A stretch of DNA of 64,000 nucleotides from Botryosphaeria dothidea. Its lineage: Eukaryota; Ascomycota; Dothideomycetes; Botryosphaeriales; Botryosphaeriaceae. The notes under the pieces were generated by a model that did no database searches, was not told where the DNA came from, and saw only the letters and a list, made by a program, of their open reading frames with translations. The position numbers were made by a program, and so were the translations under genes. The stretch is from positions 2,914,001 to 2,978,000 of the forward strand of contig WWBZ02000033.1 in NCBI GenBank assembly GCA_011503125.2. Reading direction: 5' to 3'. Below, piece after piece: positions 1 to 8,799 of this stretch; within the stretch, counting starts at the first letter, position 1; the number at the start of each line of letters is the position of its first letter.

Positions 1-624
1 ATGCGGAGGCGGATGTGGAGATGGGGAAGATGAGCTGATCGGATCGGTCGATCGATCCTGTGTTTCTCGTTTGTTGATCTTTTTTCTTTTTACGAAACTA
101 TTAATCTGTACAAAAAAGGGAAGATGCCTGACGACCGTTTCCTTTTTCTCTGCTGAAATGGCGAAGGCGAATGCTGCATAAGCGATGGCTGGACCTTGCG
201 TTATGGGCTACATATCTGTCGAATAGATCAAAATAGAGCCTATATTAATTAATGCTGATCTCGATGGCTGGAGCATCGACTGACTACATGGCATGTTTGT
301 CTCCAGTGAGGCTCGGCGGGTAACAACCGGAAAAGGAAGTGCTGTGCATGCTTGATGACGTTTTCCCAGCACGCGAGAATGGAAAGATAGCCCCAGTTGA
401 CTTGGAGCTACCGCCAAAGGGCAAGCCCCCGCACCTACCGTATCTAAGCAGTGGTTGAGGCGATGTCATTGAGCCCTGACGAGGGATGCAGTGACGTCAC
501 GAGTTGTCGGCGACTGCTGCAATGAATGAGCAGCTGTAAGCTTGCGTAGACTCCTTCTCAATCCATCCTCACCTACGGACAGAGCAGAAACTCTTCTCTT
601 CAAACCTCAACACGTCCGCACAAC
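1..624. other. gene-free left edge and upstream region of the 80-aa protein gene
   Basis: I see no convincing coding region here. The short open frames on the minus strand have no recognisable domain and no splice pattern. The last 80 bases or so are pyrimidine-rich and lead into the ATG at 625, so they probably hold the promoter and 5' UTR of that gene. Confidence 0.5.
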
Positions 625-940
625 ATGCCTCACTCCAAGACTCCCGGTGGCCAGGGCCCCAGCGACAAGTACCTGAAGCAGCAGGCCCAAAGTACGCTCA
701 CCCCCTTCGCATTTTCCGTACAACGAAATGCTCTTTCGCTGACCGTGACATAATGAATACACAGCCCATGGCCTCGGCGCCGACAACGCACCAGGACACA
801 AGGAAGGCGGCGCACCGGGCGACGCACCCGTCGCAGGCGACTCGTACACGTCCAACGTCGGCGTCGACAACGACGCCACAAACCAGCCGGGCGAGCAGGG
901 CAACATCGGGCAGAAGATTAACGAGAGGCCGGCGCAGTAG
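625..940 (+). CDS. small hydrophilic Gly/Asp/Asn-rich protein, 80 aa, unknown function
   Basis: Two exons, 625-691 and 765-940, flank a 73-nt intron that starts GTACGC and ends ACACAG. The frame closes exactly at a TAG. The product starts MPHSKTPGGQGP and ends INERPAQ. It is almost entirely hydrophilic, rich in Gly, Asp, Asn, Gln and Pro, with one or two aromatic residues, no Cys, no signal peptide and no membrane segment. This composition resembles small intrinsically disordered stress or conidiation proteins of fungi, but I recognise no specific family. The splice sites and composition support a real gene; the function is unknown. Confidence 0.6.
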
Positions 941-1435
941 AAGCGGAGCCCAAGAACTACAGTGACGACGGAAAAGACCCGCACGATAGATGGGATTGGT
1001 TCGGTTTGTGCGTGGCAGGCAGATGAAATGTTCACGCGCGGTGTTGTGGCTGGTGTAAGCATGTTTCGATTTAAGTTGCGGGCTTGTGGCTGGCGTGATG
1101 CTTGTTTGTCGACGACTTGCGAACCCCTGAACGACAACCGTCGTCAGCACATGAATAGTGGGGGACTCCAGAATACGGATTCGCACTCGGAAGACACGAG
1201 AAAAGGCAAGGAGAGTCTCAAAAAAGCGTGTTGTCAAATATTTACATTGAAGTTTGAAGTATTTCGGCGACTGCGCATTAACGTCTCCCGCGATCGCACA
1301 AGCGTATATGTTCTCCCAATACCATTCATCCACATCTCTAAATTCCCCTCCCTTATTCTAGACGTCGCTCAAAATCCCAAAGAGACGTTGCGCCATGCAT
1401 TTCCCATTTTCCATCCGTATGCTTAAAAACCTCGT
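941..1435. other. intergenic, convergent 3' ends
   Basis: This lies between the stop of the 80-aa protein gene and the stop of the GH17 gene on the opposite strand. A 154-aa open frame on the plus strand (962-1426) has no recognisable domain. It probably holds the two 3' UTRs. Confidence 0.45.
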
Positions 1436-2326
1436 TTAAGAGCTGGGGCAGTTAAGGTCGAAGAGAGCGCCGAAGTTGTCGTCGACGACGCCGAAGTCCT
1501 GGGCCTCGGTGGAGGTGTCGTGGAGGGTGTACCACCAGATGGAGTACTGCGAGGCATACTTGCAGAGGACAGCATCCCAGAAGGTCTTGGCGTTTGCCTT
1601 GTTGGCGACGCTGTTGCCGAAGTTGGGGCCGGCGGTGGGCCAGCCGGTCTCGGTGATCCACAGCTTAGCGGCGGGGTTGTACTGGTTGATGAAGCCCAGG
1701 GACTCGTCGATGGCCTTCTGGAAGGTGGACTGGCCCTGGTCGGGCGTCACGCCCTGCCAGTAGGGGTAGGCGTCGACACCGACGAAGTCGACGGCGTTGA
1801 TCAGGTCGGCGGAGCTGGCGTTCCACGCGTTGTACGTGTCGACGTGGCCGACCCAAATGCCCTTGCCGCCGTACTTGTCCTGCGAGATCATGCCGCGGAC
1901 ATCGTAAACCTGCTCGGCCAGGCGGCCTGCGTTGGTGTCGCCACGGTACAGGTCCTCACTGCCGACGGACACGGCAGAGATCCAGTCGACGCCGTACTTG
2001 GTGATGGCGGCCTCGAGGGCGGCCTTCTCGGCGCTGTAGTGGGCATCATCCTCGGTCCAGATACCGACGAGGAGCTGGACACCGGCATCCTTTGCGGCAG
2101 GGACGGCCAGCTCAAGGGTGTTGCAGTCGGAAGCGGCGTAGACACGGACGTCCTTGAAGTTGCCGGGCAGGTTCTTCATGCCCTTGAAGTCCTGGGCCCA
2201 TTGGGCCTGCGTCTTGCAGGTGCCATCAGCGTTCTGGGCGCCAATGTTGAAGCCCTTGCGGAGAGCGCTGGCCAGAGGAGCGGAGCCAGCGAGGAGAAGG
2301 GCTGCGGCGGCGGTGGTGGACTTCAT
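1436..2326 (-). CDS. secreted glucan endo-1,3-beta-glucosidase, glycoside hydrolase family 17
   Basis: Single-exon gene of 296 aa. The first 21 or so residues (MKSTTAAAALLLAGSAPLAS) are a signal peptide. The mature protein has the GH17 pattern: the proton-donor region VSVGSEDLYRG with Glu near residue 124, the FVGVDAYPYW segment, and the nucleophile motif WITETGWPTAGP with Glu near 226. Family enzymes cleave or rearrange beta-1,3-glucan in fungal cell walls. The length fits the single-domain fungal form. There is no Ser/Thr-rich stalk or GPI-type C terminus, so it is probably soluble or wall-bound by ionic contacts. The ATG at 2326 starts the signal peptide directly. The exact subfamily (BGL2/SCW or eglC-like) is not settled. 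Confidence 0.93.
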   Translation of the reverse strand: MKSTTAAAALLLAGSAPLASALRKGFNIGAQNADGTCKTQAQWAQDFKGMKNLPGNFKDVRVYAASDCNTLELAVPAAKDAGVQLLVGIWTEDDAHYSAEKAALEAAITKYGVDWISAVSVGSEDLYRGDTNAGRLAEQVYDVRGMISQDKYGGKGIWVGHVDTYNAWNASSADLINAVDFVGVDAYPYWQGVTPDQGQSTFQKAIDESLGFINQYNPAAKLWITETGWPTAGPNFGNSVANKANAKTFWDAVLCKYASQYSIWWYTLHDTSTEAQDFGVVDDNFGALFDLNCPSS

Positions 2327-3417
2327 TGTGGAAGAATTATTAAGATATTAACGACTGTCTTGAATTGGTTCAATAACGAAGGACTACGGTAAGAATTGAC
2401 CGTGGAGAGAGAGACCGTTGAGCGGATGGGGAAGAAAGCGGGAGGGAGATGCGAGGCCTTAAAAGTGAATAAATAGAAACGACGGCATGCCGCCACGTCT
2501 AGAAGTGGTGTGGACCGGGCCCACGTCGATGATCAGCTACAGGGTTGTGCGGACGAGCATCCCTGCTCGTCATCGGGCTAATCTCGTAAAGGCGGAGGCC
2601 TTCGAGCGAATGAGCGGAAAAGGGCTGGGCGAAAAGGAGAAAATGAGACAGGAGAAACAGTATTTCCAGCTGCTATGGGCAGCGGCTGGCCTGAGGCTAA
2701 CATGGCCGGTGGGATTGAACGGTGGTGTCGGGAGAGGCACAGCGGCTTGCAGCTGGCACAGCCTCTCCCGAAGCGCCACCGGCCCCCACCAACCTTGAGC
2801 GAGATTGGCTGCTTCTCCTGATGCTTGTCGACGGGAAGGCCGGGAATGGGCTGGACCAGGCCGGGTGACGTACATCCTACGATCCGTGGCCGACGGCTGC
2901 TTCCATTTGGCCCAGGGCTGCCATTTCGGCTTCTTCGTGAGCCGACTGTGCGATGGCGGCTGCAAGCCTTCCAGAAGCTCCAGTTGATGGCGTCGACCTG
3001 GGGGATTGTCAGTTAGCCAGCCCTATACCGGTCAGACGGCTGTTGCGGAGAGGGCCTTGGTGGTCGGAGATGAAAGGACGTCGCGACACGGAGCCTCATT
3101 GACCAAGGGGCATGAATCGCATTGACCACAACAAGCCTGATGTTTCTACTCTCCCGCCTCTCGCCCTCTACTTCTATTCATATCCATCGCCTCGTTCTAT
3201 GCTAATTTCAGATCTATCGTCTAGTGTTCTATTTTCCCCAGCAGGCAGTCTCTATCTAGGTCGAGTGACAGGTCAAATGGTACCTATTCAGTCAAGATGT
3301 TCCACAGCTGAACACGAGCTTGTGCTGCCGGACTCCGAAGGCGCACACGTTGCATTCCTTGGCAACTCCTGGGCTCGGGACACGGGACATGGGCCAAGTG
3401 CTTGAGCTCGCACAGGA
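2327..3417. other. intergenic: GH17 promoter and 3' region of the PAQR gene
   Basis: No gene seen. Several overlapping open frames of 60-130 aa on both strands lack any recognisable domain. A TATA-like A/T stretch lies at about 2467-2478, upstream of the GH17 start on the minus strand. Confidence 0.4.
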
Positions 3418-4450
3418 TCAAAACCAAGGCATCTCCAGCAAGTGCAAGCGATCGGACTGAACATAAGGCTGACTGTGCTGGAAATCGAAAGCTTTGATCA
3501 AGCCAACCAAGTGGGTAGCTGCAGCGCACAGCACCAAGACATGGAAGATCTGGTGAGAGCTACCCCAGATGTCAAAGCGGCCCGGCCAAATGCGTTCGGG
3601 AAATCGGGCCTGAGACTTGTCAACACGACGCCGTGGACACTAGCAGCGGGAGGGCTTACGGCATAGATGGCGGCTCCGATGATGTACATGAGACCATGCG
3701 CAACCAGCCAGTCGAGGGCTATTCTTTCCCTCAATGCGCCGAGTCCGTACAGATTGAGCCCGCTCATGACGGGGAAAATGGCCGACAGGCCGAGGCCGAC
3801 GAACATTGCAGCACGGATAGGACGGAAGGCCGGAGAGCGAAACTTGTCAGAAACAGCAGCGATGGCACAGGCGATGCTGTTGGTGGTGATCTGCGCTTGT
3901 GTCAGCACACACCATAACGAGAGCACAATGGTCGTACCATGATCCAATAAAATCTCACATGGCTCGGGTGCTCGAGAAGGCCATAATAGACGCTTGGAAT
4001 GAAGCTTCCCCAAATGAGGAAGACAATGCCCATGTAGTCGAGCTTGTTGCCAAAGCTCTGGACCCGGGGCGAATGGTTGCTTGTCAGGTGGAAGGTGGCG
4101 CTCATGCCAAGACAGACGGTAGCGCCCAGGAAGAAGCACGCAAACATGACAACATCCTCGTGGGCGGCCGTGTCGTAGCGAGGCCCGAGAGAGGCGTAGA
4201 GGGCGTAGCTCCCGAACACGGCCACGAGAGCGCCCAGCAGATGGGTGTAGACATTGACTGTCTCGTTGTGCAGGTAGAACAGGCTCTTTGCGGATTTGGA
4301 GTAGGAATACGAAGCCGGACGATAGCCGCTCTGGATATAGTGGTTGTCTTGCTGCCACGGATGGATCTCGTGCCAGAGCAGGGTCAGGCGGTCTTGGAGG
4401 CGCTTCTCAGCGTTGCCGACGGCGGCTGCAGCGCTTTTGGCCGAGTCCAT
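3418..4450 (-). CDS. PAQR / hemolysin-III family seven-helix membrane receptor
   Basis: Three exons on the minus strand: 4450-3938, 3890-3660 and 3609-3418. They encode 311 aa. The cytosolic N terminus leads to LLWHEIHPWQQDNHYI, the usual start of this family. Then come LHNETVNVYTHLLGAL, SATFHLTSNHSP with a conserved Ser/His, the third-helix region NKLDYMGI, and at the C-terminal side SSHQIFHVLVL with the paired His. The three His-containing motifs are the metal-site residues of adiponectin receptors and yeast Izh proteins. I count about seven hydrophobic segments. Fungal relatives are linked to zinc and sterol homeostasis and act in plasma or internal membranes. Introns begin GTACGA and GTAAGC. 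The start at 4450 opens MDSAKSAAAAV, and no upstream in-frame ATG is better placed. Confidence 0.92.
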
Positions 4451-4743
4451 GATCACGGCGAGGGAGTGTTTTGTGCAGCATTGTGGTTGAGAGGCGGATG
4501 ATGTGTTGGGAAGCGCGGGCTGCCGCGAGAATACCCGCAGACCGCGGCCTGACTCGAGCTTGTGCTGTGACGTGACGTGACGCGACGCGACTGCCGCCAA
4601 CACCATCCCACCACTGCCCCGCTGCACTCTGCTCTGCCCCTCCATTGTCCACCGCCACCTCCGCCCGCGCTCCGTCCCGTCACCGGCCCTGCCGTCCTGC
4701 TGCAGCACTCACCCAGCAATCCACACACGCACGCACGCACAGA
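4451..4743. promoter_or_regulatory. shared 293-bp promoter between divergent PAQR and CSN8-domain genes
   Basis: The two start codons face away from each other with 293 bp between them, so both promoters must lie here or overlap the transcripts. A stretch of CACG-type repeats (CACACACGCACGCACGCAC) lies at about 4721-4739. I assign no factor site. Confidence 0.5.
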
Positions 4744-5826
4744 ATGAGCGCGCAGCAGCGACCAATTGGCCGCCGGGGCCCGTCGATGCAATGGAGCAGG
4801 CTCAAGCCAGGCCCGGCCGATCCGCTCGAGGCATATGGCCTGCCCTCCAAGGGCGAGACAAGGAACGTCCTGCCAGGGCCTGTTCTGCCTCAATGCCTGT
4901 GCTAACTCTGGCCCAGGCTCAACGACCTCCGTGCCCAAGAGTCCTTCTACAACAAGATAGTGGATCGCTACATGAAGTTCTGCGCTGCTTCTGGCGGCGG
5001 CGAGAAGCTGGCCGAGCAGTTCGCCGCCATGTCCGTGTCCAACGCCAACCAGAGCCCGGCCCCGAAAGTATCACCGACCCCCTCTCCCCTCCAAATCGCG
5101 AAGCGCGCCCGTCCGCCTCTGGCCTCGCCAAAGACCGTGCCGCTCACGTCCTCGACCATGCGTCCAGCTAAGCGTGACGCCTCGCAGACCCTTGAGTCGC
5201 CATCCGTCTCTGCCCGCAATACCACCCTCGAGCTTGGGCTCATCCTCTCCGCCATGCGCAAGCTCCGTGAAGCAATCGTTGCCTCCCACCGTACCGACCA
5301 CTTCGCCCAACGTGCCTACATCTTCATCATCCACGCCGCTATCCTGACCAAGTCCTGGGAGTCATACCTTCCTGCTTTGCGCTATCTGCTGCAAAGCATA
5401 CATACTCAGACTCCCATGACCAGCTCCGAGTTCAACGAGTTCGCCGGCTACTACATTCTTGATCTGGCTTGTCGTCAGGGCGAGATCGCTTCAGCCTTCG
5501 CGCACAGGTCGCGATTAGGTTTCGCCTATTCAGACCCCACGGGCCGTGTAGATCGCCTGCTGCGAGCACTAGTCATGGACGACTGGATCAGCTTCTGGCA
5601 GCTGCACAAGCTCGTCGATGGCTACCAGAAGCGCATCATGGAGTTCAAAGAAGACGAGATCAGGCTTCACGCCCTCAAGTGCATTGGCAGGAGCTACTTC
5701 GGTGCCGAAAAGGGGTATATCGAGAAATGCACAGGCAAAGATTGGGATCAACTCGTAAAGAGCGGGGTCGGGTGGGAACTTCAGGAAGGGGATAGGGTCA
5801 TTATTCGACGTCCGAAGGCAAGGTGA
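4744..5826 (+). CDS. CSN8/PSMD8/eIF3K-domain (SAC3/GANP-Nin1-like) protein, conserved in filamentous fungi
   Basis: The preferred model has exons 4744-4862 and 4917-5826, giving 342 aa. Exon 1 encodes MSAQQRPIGRRGP then PADPLEAYGLPSKGETR. Exon 2 continues LNDLRAQESFYNKIVDRYM, a Pro/Ser-rich linker, and a helical domain (about residues 165-340) with TLELGLILSAMRKLREAIV, FAQRAYIFIIHAAIL and DWISFWQLHKLVDGYQ. I read this as the CSN8/PSMD8/eIF3K domain found in COP9 signalosome and proteasome-lid subunits. This is an orphan fungal member and its complex is unknown. The intron that keeps the frame starts GAACGT after AAG, where GTACGT would be expected, and ends CCCAG after a GCTAAC branch site. 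A GC-AG alternative would splice at 4799/4917 and drop 21 residues. Confidence 0.82.
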
Positions 5827-6667
5827 GGCTATCGCCGGTTGTGTGCTGATTAACTGAAAGGTCGTGCTTCGTTTTGGCCGACTGTCGCCCACCTTCGAAC
5901 ATTGTTTATTGGAGTCTGTGCATGCATTCGTATGGAGTCATTGATTAGGTAAGTCTACCCCTGAGCATATCTCTCTCCCGATGGCGTGCTATGGTAGGAG
6001 TTCTCCAGACTGCTTTGAAATCTCAGCCCTGGCTAACATACCGCGGGCTTGAGAAAGTTTCGGACTTGCATGATACCCCGGCAGTGCTGATTAACTCATC
6101 TACATCAACAGAATGCAGAATTCAATTGTTTTGACCCAAATCTGTACGCCGTGAGGACATAGTACCACTTGAAGTCGTTGGATTCTGCAAAATTGACATG
6201 CAGTCCCATTCAAGGGACTTTACTCAGATTCAGATGAAAGCCTCGCTTTCCTCACAATCACAGTATCTCTTCGCTGCGATTAGAACGTCTGGCAAGAGTA
6301 TGGATGTTGCAATCATTTTATTTAGGCAAGGGGTTCTTGGTTGTACAAATCCTCAGTCCATTGTTGCCTATGCCAAGCTGTCTCTCCTTCAGTGCCCTCT
6401 GCCGCTCTCATCCAACAGAGTTCTTCCTCATCACGAAAATCTCTGGCGCTGGGTGATCACTGTCAATGCTCTCTCCAACGCAGGCTCAATACGGTACCTT
6501 CACCAGAGCTCCCAGCAAGCAAGCAAGAATCTTCAATTTCACGAACTTCTCAAGTCGCACAATCTCTTGGCGCATTACTCCACAACAGAACCTTCTACAG
6601 AGACCAACAAGAAAGCCAACTTCTTATGGAATCACATCGATCGCCCGGCGAAAGTGCTCAATCGATA
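5827..6667. other. intergenic, no supported gene
   Basis: It holds the 3' flank of the CSN8-domain gene. A 156-aa open frame at 6198-6668 has no recognisable domain, and its composition is unlike that of the genes around it. I treat it as chance. Confidence 0.4.
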
Positions 6668-6795
6668 ATGCCTGAATCCCCGCCAGCTGTTCCACCCACA
6701 ATTGCACCTCTCACTATCCGCCTCGTCTCCCGCATCCTCCGCCAGCTCCTCCACATCTCCACCCGACCCCATCCACTCCACTCACCTCCACTGCC

Positions 6796-7533
6796 GTGCC
6801 CCTCCCTAGTGTCCCCCAAACCCTCCAGGAAATCACCACCACCCTCGATGCCGCCCTGGCCGCCGCGCTCCCCTCGTACGCCACCCTCTCCGCCCTCGCG
6901 CGCCCGGTCCTGCGCATGCGCTTTGCCGCGCCCCTCGTCGCCGCCGTCGTCAAGAACCCGTTTCCGCCCCTTTGCGTCGACGCGCTCGCGCCGCCCGGGC
7001 TCGTCGACGTCGAGCGGCTGCGCGGCCAGGCGTACGAGCTGGCGTGCGGGGCCATGGGTTCCACCGCGGCCGCGGAGGAGGCCGCCTCTGACCACGCGGC
7101 CTGCATCATCGCGCTGGAGCTGCTGGGCGTCGCCAGGGGCGAGTTCGAGGCGTGCTTCCTGGCGGGCGTCGCGGCGTTCGAGCTGGCGGGTGCGGGATTG
7201 GAGGCGGTGCAGGTGGGCGGGGTGGGGCTGGTGCAGCGGGTGGCGTGGGCGAGCGGCGAGGACAAGAGGGAGTGCGGGATTTGTTTGGAGGAGTACGGGG
7301 AGGGCGAGGGGAAGAAAGAGGCGGTGCGGTTGAAGGGGTGCGGGCATGTTTTTGGGAAGGACTGCGTGAGGAGTTGGTTGAGGACGCGCAATACGTGCTG
7401 TGTTTGCAGGAAGGTCGTGTATCGGTACAAGCCGTGTAGGGGGGAGGGAAAGGAGATGTGTTTGGAGGTGGTTGGGGCGGACGGGGAGAAGTTGATGGAG
7501 GAGGGATTGTTTGTGGAGGTGTCGGAATGGTGA
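6796..7533 (+). CDS. RING-finger protein (probable E3 ubiquitin ligase), 5' end unresolved
   Basis: The open frame codes for a C-terminal RING: CGICLEEYGE, then LKGCGHVFGKDCVRSWL and CCVCRKVVYRYKPC. An Ala/Val-rich helical region lies upstream (QTLQEITTTLDAAL to VGLVQRVAW). The RING spacing is right, but the usual fifth ligand position after CGHVF is Gly. Similar CGHVFG fingers occur in fungal RING proteins. Codon 6796 is GTG. The first in-frame ATG is at 6916, and the frame is open back to a stop at 6673-6675 without an ATG, so the real start probably lies in an upstream exon. One possibility is ATG 6668 with exon 6668-6724 joined to 6829 through a weak GTCTCC donor. E3 activity is inferred from the domain only. 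Confidence 0.7.
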   Translation: MPLPSVPQTLQEITTTLDAALAAALPSYATLSALARPVLRMRFAAPLVAAVVKNPFPPLCVDALAPPGLVDVERLRGQAYELACGAMGSTAAAEEAASDHAACIIALELLGVARGEFEACFLAGVAAFELAGAGLEAVQVGGVGLVQRVAWASGEDKRECGICLEEYGEGEGKKEAVRLKGCGHVFGKDCVRSWLRTRNTCCVCRKVVYRYKPCRGEGKEMCLEVVGADGEKLMEEGLFVEVSEW

Positions 7534-8718
7534 GGTTGGAGAAACAAAAGAGGGAGGGGGAGGCTGCTGAGGAACTGATAGTGGACTGGCTGTCTTAGTC
7601 GTATTAAGAGCGGTTCTGTGGATGAGTACGAGTTTCTCGATCACCAAAAGGAGCCTGTGAGACGCGTTAAAGTTTGGTCCACGTGGAGAGTCACCTACCA
7701 ATCCGGACCTTCAGTCATATGTCACTGAGCTTATCGAGAGTTTCCAGAAGCAGGGTTGGAAGTCGGAAGGTACAACGCGCATTCAAGCCTCTGCACCCTT
7801 GCCAGCGGTCAAGACGCTGATGCCACACCAAGCCCATTTTTGATTGCTCCAGAAGTTACTCCAGGATATACGAAGCGATTAGTGACTGGTCAAGCTTGTT
7901 TGTTACTGTCACTATGGAGGGGGTTGTTCAACGAAGAATGAGATAAATAAAAAGCAATGAACACTGGCCCTTTGCCATATCCTTAATACAGGTTTTTATG
8001 GAAATCTGAGGCCGGAAAGTAATCTGATTTCAAAGTAGGGTGCCGTTGAGATAGAATCTTGTTCATTGTATTATAATGAGTGGTCTTTAGCTATGGCCTT
8101 TATTTCTTTGCGGGCAACTAAACCACTCGTCTAAACGCGAATGTTCTGCAAGGAAGCTGCCAAATGCGCCCAGAGAGTTACTTTAACTAACCACTATGAT
8201 TTTTTGAGCTTGTAATGATCAAAAAACCTCATTGGGTATCCGAACGTGACCGCCCTTAGAAGAGTTTACTGCGGCTGTTGCGGAGACAAATAACATAAGA
8301 TGACCTGTACTTTATTCGACTGAAGACAAATTGCAAAACAACGCAGGAATTTGGCGACAGACGTGCGAGTCCGCTCTACCATTCGGCCAAGCACACTACC
8401 TGAGTTCGTACTCAAACATATCACAAGATCGTTTCGGCTCTCTTTCCCGATGGAATTTGTGGTTTATGGTGCTTAATAGAGCGCATTGCCTCACAATCTG
8501 AGAGCCTGTCATTGAAGAACAAGTCACGCCCTTTGCCAACTTCTACAAGTATGTTGGATATTTGAAAGAGTGATTTTTCAAACGACGAACCTTTCAGACA
8601 TGATTCTCCAAGACAATTATACAGTCCCCATAGATGCAACCGGGTAGGGTCGGCGATTTCTCGGGGAATTTGTTCTAAGTGTACTTAACCATTGCAAGCG
8701 CTCGAACCTTCATCGTCT
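7534..8718. other. intergenic, AT-richer, no supported gene
   Basis: No coding region with a domain or splice pattern. Base composition becomes visibly more A/T-rich from about 7940 to 8650 than in the flanking genes. Its right edge is the tRNA-Arg gene. Confidence 0.45.
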
Positions 8719-8799
8719 GGCGCGGTGGCCTAATGGTAAGGCGTTGCTTTCCGGTCAGGAACATGGCAAAGATTGTGGGTTCGAGTCCCATCCGCGTCG
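8719..8799 (+). tRNA. tRNA-Arg (anticodon CCG) with a 9-nt intron
   Basis: A full cloverleaf can be drawn. The acceptor GGCGCGG pairs with CCGCGTC (one G-U), followed by discriminator G8799. The D arm is GCC/GGC around TAATGGTAA. The anticodon stem is TTGCT/GGCAA. The T arm is GTGGG-TTCGAGT-CCCAT. The anticodon loop is 16 nt, and removing 9 nt after position 37 leaves a 7-nt loop with anticodon CCG (codon CGG). The mature length is 72 nt. A T5 run at about 8810-8814 is a good RNA polymerase III terminator. Confidence 0.93.

Noticed and set aside
1520..2392. 290-aa open frame antisense to the GH17 gene
   Set aside because: It is a GC-rich shadow of the glucanase codons; repetitive Gly/Val/Asp composition and no domain.
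6198..6668. 156-aa plus-strand open frame before the RING gene
   Set aside because: No domain, no splice pattern, average composition; considered as a 5' exon of the RING gene, but the frames could not be joined convincingly.
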